A stretch of DNA of 64,000 bases from Formicarius rufipectus (lineage: Eukaryota > Chordata > Aves > Passeriformes > Formicariidae): the NCBI GenBank assembly GCA_013399695.1, contig VXAU01003549.1, forward strand, positions 27,314 to 91,313, given 5' to 3'. The position numbers and the translations under genes were made by a program. Within the stretch, counting starts at the first letter, position 1, and each line of letters begins with the position of its first letter. Below are positions 21,698 through 35,972 of the stretch, in pieces. Under the pieces are notes generated by a model. It made no database searches and was not told the origin of the DNA. It saw only the letters and a program-made list of their open reading frames with translations.

Positions 21698-24413
21698 CAT
21701 CTTTGGGTCAGACAACAGGTTAGTTCAAGCCAATAATGCAGAGCCATAGTAAGAAGCTTCTTATTTTTAAAGAGTAGGGCTGGCCTTAGGGCATTAGCTG
21801 CTTTCAGCTACCACAGAGCACTTGGGAAGCAGAGACCAGTCTCTCAGCAAGGCAGGTGACAGGTCTGACAGGGCTTAGCTCAAAAATTGCACCTTGGAAA
21901 ACTGCAGGTCACACCTGAATGTGTTCATGGTCACTTTCTCTACTTGGACTTTACATAAACTCCCATGAGTTGCTGTCTCTCCCTGTTTCATTTTGAAGAT
22001 GAATAGATGCCCTGTCCTGAGGCTTGTAGAAGTTGATTAGCCACTGACTGCAAGAGGTAATGTGGGGAGAAGTCAGTAAGCCATATGAAGAAGAGATGTC
22101 ACTGTGCTTGCCAAAAACATGCCTGACACTCAGCATATGGGTCACCAGTAGAGGAGATACCATGTGTGCTGCCTGAGAGGGGGCAGAGCAGTGCCACCAA
22201 CACCAGGAAGTTGTTTAGGCCGTGGTGTTTCTTGAGTTGAAACCCAAACTAGGATTGTTATGGCCCAGCCTCTCATCTATCCTTGTGGCTTATGGAACAC
22301 TAAATGACACTTTGGATTCTGAGTTTGCTTTTCAACAGAGCCGTCGTCACCATGACAGGCAGCCCCAAAGAGCAGCACAAACCTGTCGTGTCAGTGAGAC
22401 AGGACAGGCCCCTTTCTGGATGCCTGAAGGGGAATGCTTCCCAAGGGTGAGCTGCAAGGCATTCTCCACTCCAGTATCAACCAGAGCCCCAGTGTGCATT
22501 TAGGGTACTACACTGACATTGAATTATTGAACTTCCAGCTTCAGCTAGATGAATAACTATTCACTTTCTGTGAAAGGTTGCTGTCATTAAATGGTGCCTG
22601 TATTCAACCTCTGAAGAGCTGCTTTGTAGAAGTTCTGCTTCACAGTAACAGGCAACTGACTTCTGTATGATACATAAAACTATTCTTATTTTTCCTTGAT
22701 GAAAGGTGGTATAAAATGTAAATGACTAATTGTTTCTCAACATATATCTGGCTTTTTTTTTTTTTAAGCAAGTGGCAAATATTTAGAGTTTAAAATAATA
22801 GGTCAGATCATACTGAAATGCTAGACTAGCAGTTTTAGCAAGAAAGAAGGTGCTATGTTGTTTTAAACTTGAAGTATATATTCTGTATTGGAAAAAAGGT
22901 GTTTTTCAAAGTAACAGAAGTTCCTACTTTAATTAGAATTGGAAAAAAATCAACTTTCTGTGAAAAAAGCATGTTCTAAGAACTACAGTACTTTACTCTG
23001 ACTGTTGCACCTTTTACTAAAGTACTGCATAACAGTAGTTTCTTTAATCAAAAATAATCAGTTAAGTTTGATTTTTGAGCTCAGAAAAACACATCAGTGC
23101 TGAGAAGCAGATGGAATTACAAAGCTGTATGGGACTAGTGCTAGTATGGTAAAATATTAATAATAATTAATCAACCTTTCATTACCAAGAGCTGATAGCT
23201 TGAGGGAAAGTTGTCACAAAGATGTGATATAGCACAAGTGGTCACTGGAACTGAGACTGCTAAACAAAAATCTATGCAAACCAGAGGTAAAATGACAATT
23301 CTACAAGGTTATCTATGTGTGTGAAACCCAAATTGAAGGTTATGGATGAAGTTCAAAACATCTGGGACTGCTGCAATTATTCTGCTGAGCTATTACTTTA
23401 AACTTCTCATTCAGGTGAGCCTTCCAGGGTACCAGAGACTCCTACTTAAAGCTGAATGCTCATATAGGTGGATTCCTCTTGGCAATGCTGCTAAGTCTTG
23501 TTGAATCTTAAAAGGGGGCAGTGGGCTTTGGGAAGGTGTGGTGTTAGGGGTGGGTAACTTCAGTGGATTCTGGTAGATCCAGAATTGGTTTTGAAATGTC
23601 AAAGGAAGGTAGAATGACAGTGCCACACCTGAGGGTGTGAGCAGATGAGGATCTCACCTGTGCAGAGAAATTTTAAGTGCTTGTGCATCTGAGAACAGCT
23701 CCCAGACAAAATGCAGCTGGGCAATGTCCCCACCTTGCTACTTGGATTCAGTGCTCCATTCTAATTCCCTAAGGTACCTAACAGGATTTTGAAGCATTCC
23801 ATAAATTGGGAATATTTGGGCCTTTTATGATTCTTGTACTATTAAAGCTTGACAGACACTGGGTTAAACTTCATTACATTCTACTGTCTCCATTACTACC
23901 TTAAACATTTGCTTTATGATAATTCCTAAATTTGTCAACTGATTTTAAGGCCTTCCAACTCAGGAGACTGTACTTCTGTCTGGATATTCTGTAGCTTGCA
24001 GAGTTGGGTTGTGTTTTAAAGATATAATAAATCCCAATTTAGCACTCCCTCTGAGTATGAAAGAATTGCTACGGGCACACGGCAAAAATGCTGACTCTAA
24101 GTAAAACTCTGTGCATGTTCTGGTAAGTTTTAAATTATTGACAAGTTATGTTGTACCAGTCCATTTATGCTGAACAGGTATTATTTGTCTTTTGTAGCCA
24201 ACGTTCCATAAAAGTGTAAGGCATTGAATTTCAGAATTTCTGCTTTGACTAACTTGGAAAATGCAATTATATGGATCCAGGTTCAGGTCCAGATGCTTGG
24301 ACATAATGACAGTGACAAGAGAACTCTTCCAGCACCGTGTATGGCAAGGACTGTAAAGAATTCTGTGAACATACATACACTGGAAGGTAAAATGGCTATC
24401 TCATAATTTTGTG

Positions 24414-24425
24414 ACAATAATTATT
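24414..24425. repeat. 12-bp perfect AT-rich palindrome
   Basis: The word caataattattg is its own reverse complement and contains two overlapping homeodomain-type TAAT/ATTA cores. It is short enough to occur by chance in AT-rich DNA. Confidence 0.8.
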
Positions 24426-27400
24426 GACCTATTTTTATATAAAAAATATTGTAATGAAATTGCAACATAATTCTAGAAGCCCCTGTTGTTTGTCCATCGA
24501 GTAATACAGGAAATGACAGAACTAAGTTTAAACTGTTTTGAAGCAGAAACAGCAGAATAGTGTTTCTGCTGAGGAGGGAGGTGAGGAGGGTATTTAGGAA
24601 CAGCAGGAAAAGCAAAGATCTCTGGTATGCTTTGGTTTAAAAATGATCTGCTCTCTTTGAGCACGAGGAGGAGTGGAGTCGAGACTAGTGTTTACATAAG
24701 ATCTCAGTTTAACTTTGAAAATTTGTGTGTCTCACTTTGTGTGTCTGTGTGTTTTTAAATGTAAGGAAAACAATTTGGACTGTTCATTTTCAGGCCACTG
24801 TGAAATACTGATGCTTATGGCAGGCAGTAATTTTTAGGGGCATTGTATTTTCCTCAGCACATATGGCCTTATGTAAACCTTACACCTGGCAGAACTGCTC
24901 CTGCTTTTCTTGCCCTTTGTCACATTTTCTTCTCTGGTATAACTTAGCTGTGTAGCCTTGCTGCAGTACCAGGGCTTCTGCTTTGCTTTTGTTTCAAGAA
25001 GAAATGTGAATGTCCTCCAAAAATGTGACTAAGTGGGACTCCCTGGCAGAAAAGAGAACAGGCCTAGTTATGTCCATTTTGTTTGGATGAAGAAGTAGAC
25101 TGGGAAAACAAAGTAAGTGTTCCTACAGTGAGATCTTTGAACACAAGACATACAAGTTGTTAGGCCTCATGTTTGGCTGGGGTAATGGAAGAGAACTCTG
25201 CAGGACAGAGGAAGTTCAATATTGCTGCCTTTGGCTCCTTATAATTGCTAAATTCCCTCATGTTCATCAGAATTCACTGCTGGTGAGAGGCTGCCAGTTT
25301 TGATAGAAATAACCAGAAAGTTGAAGTGAAGGGTGAGAAGAGTGTAACAGAGTTGTTATAGTGACTAATGAAATCAGAATGAAGCCTGAGTGACACTGAT
25401 GCCTGTATGATAAACACTAGTGGGTCAAAATCGGAGCACTACTCTACCCTAGGAAAATGTAGTTATATTTAGGAGAAAGGAGAAAAAAAATAAAAGCCTG
25501 AAACTTCCCTGTCATGTCACATTTCTCTTACTTATGTTTACTCTTTCACTGTTGTCTCTTCAGCTTTTCCTTTTCTATGCTTTTCCTTCTAAGCCTTGAC
25601 AAGATAGGCAATATTGTTACACTGACACATCACAATAGAATAAGAAATTTAGGGAAGTATCATGTGGAAATGGTTGTCAGCACAACTTTTTCTGGTATTC
25701 TTCTAGACTTTTAGTTAAAATATTCGGTACTGTAAGCTTCTTTCTATCTCTTACCCTGTAATTTAGTCTACCAGTTTACTCTCTGGGCCAGAGCACCAGT
25801 TTCTGTACTGTTCCCTTTCTCATTTACTGACTTCTCTTTCACACTTGGACTCTTTCATGAAAGAAAGATCAGGAGTGCTCTTCTACCCTTAGGGTGTTGT
25901 CCTGGGTTGTCCTGCATGTGTCTGGTTCTGACAACACATCAGTCTTTTCACTGTGGTCACCTCTATTGTTTCCTCAGTCNCAACTTGGTGATTTGGAGAA
26001 CTTGGAATTCATACTCCTCATCTCATTGAAAAACTTGTGCTGGAATGGCACAAGGTTGCAGGAGACCTGAACACATCTCTTCTGCTTCTTGTAGGCCAAA
26101 GAAATGTACTTTCACATCAAGTTTTCTATCCAGGATGGCTGTGGATTTGAAGTCAGAATGACATTCTTGGAAAACTCTTGCCTTGAAACAGGCTCTGGGG
26201 GCTGTCTGCCTGTCTGGGGAATGAACCATGAGCTGCTCTGCAGACGTGGGCACAACCCTTGGTGTCTCACTGAGGAGGTCTGGCATTAAGCACACACTCA
26301 AAACTGAACAGTGTTTACTTGCTTGGCGGTGTTGCCCATCAAGGATCATCCCATCTCAATACTTGCCTTTTATGCTAAAAAGCTACTACAAAACAGTTCT
26401 ACTTCTCTGACTAACTTCTCCTTGTTAACTAAAATTAATACCTCAAAATGCTTATCAATATAATGAATCTCATTCTCATATAACGCAGGCTTTTATTAGT
26501 AGTCATATGCCTTTTCTTACTTAAGGCTGATGGTTCTACAAGTACAGACAGGATGAATATGCTTCATTCTCCCTGGGATTCTGTGTGTTCCTGATTTCTC
26601 ACAGCTCTTTCACTTTTAGGATGGACATTGGTTTAATTAGAACTGTCCTGCCAGTCATACTTATTCTTGGAGACATAATCTTGTCTAGTAATTAATTATG
26701 CTCTGAATTTGTTCCTGAACTCAGGTTCAGGACATATTAATATATATTCTTATATCACAGTCTGTGCCTATATCCTAGTCAAATATATACAAATTTCTTT
26801 AATAGGCTGATATTCACGGTAGGCTTGAAAATATGTTGGAACTATTTTAAGCTTTAAAATCAGGATACCTATCAGCTCCTGGACTAATGGCAAATTACCT
26901 GAGGGAATTGCTTAGCTGCTTATTACATCAATGTGGTTTTTATCATCAAATTCTTACATACTGCATAAGGTAAATATTAATCTCCTCGGTTTTTGGAAGT
27001 GTAAACTGAAGAACAGCAGCAATGGCACTTGCAGAAGTGTAGCACTTTGCTGGCTGTCTCAAGCCAGGAAGTCCCACTGCAGTCCTTGTTCACCCTTTAT
27101 TTGGTGGAGCAATTCACTAAGAAAAACTGGGGCACTGCTGCAAAAGAAGCAGCACTTCTGTCCATCAGACAACCGTCCCTGTTTCCTGCAAGCAGGCTGC
27201 AGCCTTCACAGAAGAGTCAGTCTTTTTATTATTTTGTGGGAGTTTATCTTAGTTGCCAGACTATGAATATAAACATGAGCTGGGAAAATGAATGATTTTT
27301 TTTATTGATAAGCCATGAAATTAAATTCTCCTTTGATCTTTGCTGGAAACCATCATATACATAGGTTTCTCTGTTGAGGGAAAATAGAGGATTAGTTGCA

Positions 27401-28142
27401 TTAAACATTTAGAAAATAAAACAAAAACCATTCCCATTTTTTCTAGGAAATAATGGTGTCATGTTATGCCTTATCAGTATAATTTAGCTATATATTGTGT
27501 AGAAAATAAATCCTTTTAAAGACTATTGTGAGGAATAATTAAATAGATGAAAAGTGGCGTTATTAAAAGCATTCAACAGAGGTTTTTGTCAGTTGTTAGA
27601 TCCAAAAGTTGAAGTCAGTGAAAGGTCTTACAGTGATTTAAGCTGGCTTTCAAATCACCCCTAGAATCATGAGTTTGCTGCATGGAGCTGCTGTGTTGTT
27701 TTCCTCTGTCATGCCATATAGTAGGTAAAATATTTGTGAGTTCACAAAAGAATCAAAGACGCTTATAAACTAAATCTCATTCTCAGTTATTACTCAAAGC
27801 CAGGTTTTGATTGTATTCAGATGCCTAAAGGTCAGCTAAGGAACCTGCTGGGGTTACCAAAACCACACGAATCTTCCCTGCATGATCAAAAGGACTGCAG
27901 GTCTGTGCATTGAATGCTGGCTTCACATTCAAAATTGGGCTCCTATGTAAGTGACAACTTGATTTTATAAAGACTATTTAATCCTTAAAGTCACTGAGAC
28001 TGAGATCCCTTTGCCAATGCTACCCAAAAAACCAACTTCAAATTTGAGAAGATCTTACAGATTATCAGTAACTGCAATATGCAAACTTTGGTCAAACTTG
28101 AACCCTGTCTTAGCTGTGAGTGCTCAGCAGTGATTCTGGAAT

Positions 28143-28162
28143 ATATGACTATAAAGTCATAT
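28143..28162. repeat. 8-bp inverted repeat with 4-base loop
   Basis: Arms atatgact and agtcatat flank the loop ataa, giving a perfect 8-bp stem. It is too short for a microRNA hairpin and is not followed by a T-run that would suggest a terminator. Confidence 0.8.
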
Positions 28163-31100
28163 GACATAAATCATCCCACACAGAAATTGTGGCTTTTATT
28201 TTGTTAAATACAGTTAGTATGCTGAAGGAAGGAATTATGCTTTAAGAAAAAGATAAAAGATTTTAAAAGGTCTTGGAAAAAATCTGCAAAAACACATTAA
28301 CAAGAAATGTTAATGCCATGAGATAATAGAAAGCTTGATACTTGGAGCAGAATAAATTGCTTTTCCTCACAATAGTTTTGACTCAGGGCACTGATGGTAA
28401 GGGAAACATACTTACAAAGTCAGTGCAACTTAGAAGTTACGTAAATTCAAGGTTTAACTCGTTTTGGAAAATGTCCTGGGAAAAGTCTAAATCATCTCTC
28501 AGAAGAAAGCAGAAAAGATAACGTCTTGGACATTTGGGGTGGCATTTGGAGGTTTTGAGAAATGCCTCATTGGCCAAGAACAGAAAATTTGGAATCTGTG
28601 AAGCCAGAGTATGTAATATGATGCTACTGTTTGTGGGAACTCTGCTTCTACGTTATCAGATATTCCCAAAAGGCTCTGGGTATAAAGTTTAAAGTTAAAT
28701 AGCGAGTCAATGTAAAAGCAATCGAGTGTTTAAAACTGTGGAATGAGGGCAAAAGCTGTCAAATGGCCAAGACAGATGCAGCTCCCTCTTCGTAGTCATT
28801 TTTCAGGCATATTCTAAGATTTTTGGATACTGTCTTCAACACTTAATTTATGAGATGTAGTCTGGTTGTCTTTATCTTTCATTGTGGACCTATGCAGCTA
28901 GAAGGTCTTTGCTTCCAGGCAGTATGTGGAATTTACTAGTCAAATTAATGACTTGGGGAACATCAAAGACTCTGTAGCATTAAAATGTTTTGTATATCAA
29001 GAACACACTACTATTAGTAAGCAAGGTTTGTATTTAGGCTTTCTGAAATTACTTTATTCTCAAGAGAAAGTGTTTTACAGTGGAAGCCTCATTTTCCAGT
29101 GACTGGACATACCTGTGTGTACTTAGTAAATCTAGCATAATTAATGCAATGTAACTTACAAAGATGGTGCAGTAACACAAAGTTAGGCATATGGTGAAGG
29201 GATTATGTTATACACTCATTGCTCTCAGATGGTGCTGGAAGTACTTTCATGCACTGAAAAAGCCGATTAGAAAAGCAGTGGCTCTCTGGCCACCGCCTCA
29301 AATATATAATCCTAAAAGTAAGAAAGTAGGTGGAACAGCATTGCAACCCCCAGCTACCCATAAGTGGCAGCTTGTCTGCTTGAAGGGTTGGCTACAAGGG
29401 TTGAATTCTGTAGAGAGCCTTGATGTTACCTCTTAGCATTCATCAGCAATAACTGTGTCTAAACACAGCAGTGACTGGGAAAGTGAGTAGAAATCACCTC
29501 AGCTAGAAAAGACTGGGATTTGGAGCTCAGAGGGAAGCAATGAAACTGCTTTTATGCTGATTTCTCTTTTATCTTTTTTCTTTTCTTTGAGAAAGGGAAA
29601 ATGAAAGAAGACCACGTTCAGTACATGTGGAACTAAATAAGCAGTGACTGTTTAGCTGTAAAAAAGCAACCAGCTCTAGTCCCATGCTGTGTACAGTGTG
29701 TGCAAGATGTTTTGCTGTTATCAGTATAAACAACTACCTGGTCAAGTTCATTAAAAATAGGTTTAAAGACTCACATAAATGTTCTGTTTCTCTCATGCAG
29801 AATCTTAATCTTAAAGGATTCTGCTGAAATCTTGACCATTTATTTCTTAGCAGCTGAGTAGCTATTGACTGCTGGCTGCTGGAAGCTCTGTGATGAACAC
29901 TAAATGGCTTGGATTAAGAACTGGTCAGAAAAATACAAGGTATGAGGAAACAGACATCCAAGTCTTTATTAACAACAAAGGAAACAGTGCAGAGTGCCCA
30001 GAGACAGGTGTGGACGTTGCCAAAACCCTGGATAGGTACCAGTAATTTCTGTGAGCTTTTCTGCTTGAGGGATGGCAAAGTGGTGGAAAGTTACCTGTGG
30101 TTTGAGAGCATTTTGGCTGTGAAAATGGAAAGGTTTTACTCACACAAAATCTGAGGACCAAATCTGTAATTTAATCTGACATGTATCTGATTTTCATCCT
30201 TAATCAAACAGTAGAAATACATGTGTCTTTTGTCCTTTCTGTATCCATTATCCATGAGGAAACTGAGGAGGGCCAATCTGGCAGAATATTATCTTGCAAG
30301 ATACGGAGATGGATTTGTAATTAAAGCATGGTATTCTCCACAGTCTTATTCAGCCCAGGCCAGAGGATACAGCTCCTCTAATGCACTGGTTTCCTATCTA
30401 GGGCACAAGAACAAACACAGTATTTATGTTTAGCAGTGGCTGGCAGCACTGCAGTTTGTGCCTGCGCTGCAGTTATCTTTAGACTTTGTAATAGAAATGA
30501 CCTACCTAATATCCCAGGCATCCTTTCCTTCAGGGTAGGGTAGACTTGGATGTCTCTGAAATAAAATAATCATGTGTATTATCTAATTCTGCAGGCAGCT
30601 GAAAGGAGTAAATTTATACCTTCCAAAATGTTCTTCTCTATGTAGACTGAACTATGTTGACAGGAACCACTAAAAGCTACGATGTGATGCAGTTATTGCT
30701 TACCTGTGTGAAGTAACATCACAAAATGCTTTAGAACAGCAAGTGAAATACTTAGTTAAGTTTTTATAAGAAATTCTTGCTTTGAATATAATGTACTTAG
30801 AGACTTAGCTAAACTTGGCTTTTTCTTTGTAAAAAATGCTCTAAAATCTTTAATAACTTCAAAGGTTGAGGGCTCCAGTTTTACAGTAGCAAAGTGCTGA
30901 CTGAATCTTTCCTCTGAAGGAGTTCAAAAGCAAGACCACATCTTGCTTTGATCAGAGACATCTCCTTAATTATATTATGGTTCTAGTGAAGTCTGCGTTG
31001 CCTTGATAACTGCAGTTGGCAAGTTTTACCCTCCTGTTCCTCCAGCATACTATAGAAAATAATCACTTTCCCCATATAACTCATGAGTTAATGAATTATC

Positions 31101-34100
31101 TCCTACATTGCATGGCCTTGCCTCTGATTTCTGATTAAAAGATCAAGGTTTACAGTACACTATGGGAAAGCCTTCCATTCCTACACATTCTAGCAGAAAA
31201 CAGGAAAAGAAAACAACCTTTCCTAGGTGGTGAGTACCTGGGTCAACCAGTTCACATTTCTGAAACCTGTAAATCATAGAACATACTGTTGTTTCATTTA
31301 ATAACTAGCAACTATGCTCAAGTCTAACAGGTCATGGCTGTATTCACCAACAGATGAAGAATTACTTTGACACAAGAAGGGGTAAACTGAACCCTGCTGT
31401 GAAAAAGAGAACAGAAGGCTGCTATTATGCAATTTAATGCCCCTTACTGGGATTAAATACCTGCCAAGGGGCTCCCTGCTTCTATAATCCCTAAAAAACA
31501 CCACAAAATACTCCCTTTATGATTGTGGTTTGGCAAAAGGAGATGCTGATGAACTGTTGATCTCCCCCTTACTGCTGGTGTTCTCCAGGTGAGACTGAAC
31601 ACAGTGAAAGGCTTTAGAGAAACCAGATTGGGCTCAAATGCTGCCAGTTGTGCCAGAGGAGAAAGGATGTAAAGCATCACACATCCTCACATTAAAAACA
31701 AAGGTCCATTAATTTGCATGTCTTAGCACTTTCTGTCTGGGATGTCATCTGTTCTGAGACAACTGCCTGAGCTGTCCGTGGGGACCTTGTCACCACCTTC
31801 TCTGCCCTGTTTTGTCTGCACACCATTCCTCACTTGTTTGCATTTCTTCCCTTCTAAATTGTATTTTGTGTTTCTATTTTCTTCAGTCTTTTGTTACTAA
31901 ACTTTTTTTCTTCTCCCTGTCACTGTCAAGTCTTTCTAACTTGCTGCCTTTCCCAAATTGTCTCAGCTCTTTTCTTCTGAATTACACAGCTTGCTCTTGT
32001 CCTCAGTGCCAAAGCAACAAAAACATAGGAGGAGTTTCTCTTTTCTTGTTTCTCAAGTATGGCGTTAAATTACTCATGGCAATTGTGCAATTACAGAAAA
32101 AAAAAAGTCTTTAATTCAGGCTACAAGTTGCATATTCAAAGCATTTTACTGTCAGGCTGTACCAAAAGTCTGAACTGTTCACGTGAGAACCAAAATTTTG
32201 GAAGCTTTTATTTTAAACAAATGTGGAAGTATTTGCACAGCATGACACTGCAGTCGTATTTTTCCTCTGCCAAATTTCAGTTTCTTACTCTCTAGCTTGA
32301 AGAGTTCTAATTTTTAAATTAAATGTTCTTTTTTTTTTTTTTTTTCCCCTTCTTTTTCTTTGAATGGTAAATCATTATTTGCTTGCATCTTTCTTGAAGC
32401 TGGCTCAATTGTTTAAACTGATGCTTTCCAAAATCTTTCAGCTTGAGGCAAGCACCCAACAGCACAGGAAATTCCTTGGAATGGTCAGCACTGGCAAAGT
32501 TATAAACATCTAAAAATAGGTCTTATCATGGGAGGCTTTGAATATGCTGACTGTTAGAGTTACTGTCAGCTCCGCATGTAAGAGCCAGAACAGAGAGCCT
32601 GGCTTTCTTTAGAGGTACCTTGGCAAAGACCAGCTCATCTCCTCAGGCAGTTCACATACACGGTTTCCAGGCATGTTTCCAAACAGAAAGTGGAGTAAAT
32701 GCTACTCCACAAGCCAGGACAGGATTGAAAAACTTGCTCTGTAGCCCCTGCACTCTCAGAGCAATAAGCAAAAATGTTAGAGTGAGACTGTGGTTTGTAT
32801 CCTCCTTACAGATCCCAGAGATTACTGTCTCCTGCTGCTCATCACCACCTTTTGGAGTTTATAATCTCTGTTGATTTGCCAGTGGCAGGTACAAGTGCTT
32901 GGTTAGATCAGAGGGTTCAATGATATATCCATTATGAAGGCATCAAAAACTGGAGAAAGTTTTTTTGCTTGTTTTATTTTCTGGAAGAACAATGGCATAG
33001 TTACTATACTGTGGTGCAAAGGTCAATTTACTACTAGTTTGCTTTAAAGAATTTATTCTTAAGGAAATGTTAATGTTACTCAGTTCATCTTCAAATGCTG
33101 ATAGACTAAGCTGAGGTGTTCTTAACCTCAGCTCTCCAGCATGAGATCAATATGAGCCAATGGTTTTCTGATTAGCTCTACATTGATTTCCCTTAATCTA
33201 AGTGTCATGTTTCTCCTTAGTAAGAGTAATCCCTCAGGAATTTCATGGCTTCCTTGATGATAGATGACATTATAATCTTCATTACCTTCTTTTCATTGTA
33301 CTTTTTGTGGCATGGCTACACTTCACAAGCTGTGTATCACCTGTTTTTCCATGAAGAACGTGCCTTACTCTTATTGTTTCACTTGGAACCTAGTGGCATC
33401 ATCATTAAGATTAGTTAATTAACTTGTAAAACATTTTATGTAGATACCTGTAATTTTTACTTTTTGGCATGAATGTTTTTCAGTTTTTTAATAGTCATGG
33501 CCTGAATAAACATCGTTTCTAGAAAGAGAGTGTAGCAAGTCATTATGGACAGGGGATGACTACAGAAGAGTATACTTTTGCCTTCTAGAAGTAGCTCTCT
33601 TGAGAGAAAAAACTCTCAAGCCTAACTGAAACCTAGTTATGCTAGGTCTGTAAAGGTGTCAATGACTCTAGAAGAGTTTTTCTTTTGTCATGAAGTTTTA
33701 TCAGCTGTGCTCTGCTTATGTATAGAAGACATTTCCCGATCCCTGTTAGCTCTGTAAACATCACCCAAGATCTGTAAGCCAGAGTGGATACTTTCCAGCC
33801 CTACTGCTGTTAGCTGGAGCACCACAGGGTAAAAGATACCATCATTTAGTTTTTATTGTCCCTGTTTATTTCTTCCTTAAAAGACAACTTTGAATAAACT
33901 TGTCCCAATCTATTAGCTTTCAGCAGGATTTGCAGAGGTGTAACCGAGGACAGTCTGGCCTGCAGCAGTTTGTGCTCTGCAGGTGACAGCACATGACAAC
34001 ACCCATGAACTACACATGACCTGAACATCTCTGTCTTTTACCGTTCCCTTTCAGCATCACAAAACAATGGTCTTGTTACTGCTTCAATACAATTGCATTG

Positions 34101-35940
34101 TTTGAATACAAACTGAATAAATAGTAATTCCCTGTAACCAGAAAGATTCTCTTCCTCTTCTAGATCCATTCCCTGACAGTAGAAAACTTCTATGTACCAA
34201 CTGTGGTGCCTTGGCTAGTGCAGTATTTAAATAGTATTGAATAGTATTTAAAGACTATTTCATTTTAATACTTTTATAGGGGAAATGTGCACTTTTCCTA
34301 TTTTTAACTTTACATGAGCAAAACCTGTTCTTGTAACAGGGAGTAACAAACTGAAGTTCATTTTCTCTTCCTAGCTCAAATTATGGTTAAAACACACCAG
34401 TTTGGTGTCCCTGGGTGCTTACAGGAGTCAAACATCTTTAAGAGGTACAGAACACGTACAAACTCTGTTTGGCTGTATTTCGTTCCCTTTAATCCTGTTT
34501 AGCACATTGACTTAAAGTACATTTTGCTGAGAAACTGTCTTTTGATCCCAGACTGGCTTAGCAACTTTTGGGACTGCCCAATCAGACACTTTGGGATATA
34601 TTGGGAGCTACCCTAAGTGCTGTCCTGATGCTACAGGTGCCTGAATTCATATCTGGGAAATAAGGACTGTTTCAAACACAGTTACTATTCAGGGGCTGCA
34701 GATTTTGGTGGGAGGAGAGGAAGACAGTGGTAATTTGTGCTTGCAGAATCAGCTGTGCTAGAGGAGGGGTTCATACCTTTGCGATTGTGGCAGCTGTGTA
34801 GCTGATTTCTGTGAGTGGGTTTGGGGTTTTTTTTGTGGGCAAGAAGGTTTGAATTCTGTCTGCCTAGTTAAGAAGCTCTTTTAGGTGGCTGCCTGGAAGG
34901 AGTGTTTCTGCCTTGTCCTAGCTCTCCTTCTCTTTAGTTGTTTAAGAATGATAAATCAGAATACAGAGCTGCAGGTAAGACTGCAAATGATTTTTTTTTT
35001 TTATTATTGTGAGAGGTGATATTTACATATTTAATGTTTTGGGGTGAGATCCCTGGAGTTATTACCAGGTATTACCAACAGGCACAGAGCACTGGCAGCA
35101 TGTTGGCTCGGGCCTCCCCAGCTTCCTTGGGGTTCCCCACTTGGTGTCTGCCTGTGCCCTTCTCCATTCATCTGAGGTTCAGCCCAGGGGTGGGAAAGTG
35201 TGTTGGTCACTGTCTCCTCTCCAGAGTGCTACCTGATAGCAAATTAGAGATGTTGTCTAAGGTTTGGCAAAGATAGCTAATGGGGTTCCCTACGTGACTA
35301 ACTGGTTTTGTCTGGTTTGTGTGTATCTTTTAGCTTTTACTGGCTTCGGCATGGTGAGGGGTTGTGGGTGTGTTCTGGGGCTGTAGCTGTCTCGGTCTGT
35401 CTGCAGGGAGGGTGAGATAGAGCTTAACCCTAGTGCTGAGGTGAATCTTATTACAGAGGTCTACATTAATCTTTCTGACAAGTGTGCTGTACACCTCAGT
35501 GCATTTCTACTGGATCCAAATGAATTATTTTTCTTATGGACAGTAATCTGCTTTGAAGATAGCAAGTACCTACACAGCACACAAAGAGACAAGCAGAAAC
35601 TTATGCCAGCATGCTTCAGCTATATATTAGTGGTATAGTTCTTACAAAACAACCTAGCTCAGCAAATAGGAAAGAAATGATGTTTTGTCAATCCTGTACT
35701 GGCTCTGCCTACTCTTATTATATGTGTAAGATTGCATAAATAATAAATCAGGAGCAAGTAAATTGTATGAAGGCAGAAGGCCATTCAATATTTTCTAATC
35801 ATCACATTATTTTGACAATATCTTTAGAAACTGCTTCAGTTATGAGAGGGATGAAGGGAAACTTTCTAGCACAGTAGCTGCCAACAGCTGTGCTTTTAGA
35901 GGTCTAGTAAGATGATACTAGGTTTGGAAGGTAACATCTG

Positions 35941-35972
35941 TTTTTTTTTTTTTATTTTTTATTTTTTTTTTT
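35941..35972 (+). repeat. Poly(T) tract with A interruptions
   Basis: Thirty-two bases are T apart from two A interruptions (T13-A-T6-A-T11). It is one of many long T-tracts on this strand. Confidence 0.9.

Larger units (their letters stand above)
21253..21703. repeat. 6-bp target-site duplication flanking the LTR
   Basis: The word catctt occurs immediately left (21253-21258) and right (21698-21703) of the LTR. The shared flank may be read as acatcttt (8 bases) if LTR ends are not forced to TG...CA. Six-base duplications are typical of alpharetrovirus and ERVK-like integration; ERVL gives 5, and ERV1/gammaretroviruses 4. Confidence 0.75.

Noticed and set aside
22170..22200. CTCF-like word gagagggggcag
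   Set aside because: Only the GGGGGCAG part fits; the CCA half of the CTCF core is absent.
28143..28162. Small hairpin considered as a microRNA precursor
   Set aside because: An 8-bp stem with a 4-base loop is far too short for a microRNA precursor, and no other long hairpin was seen.
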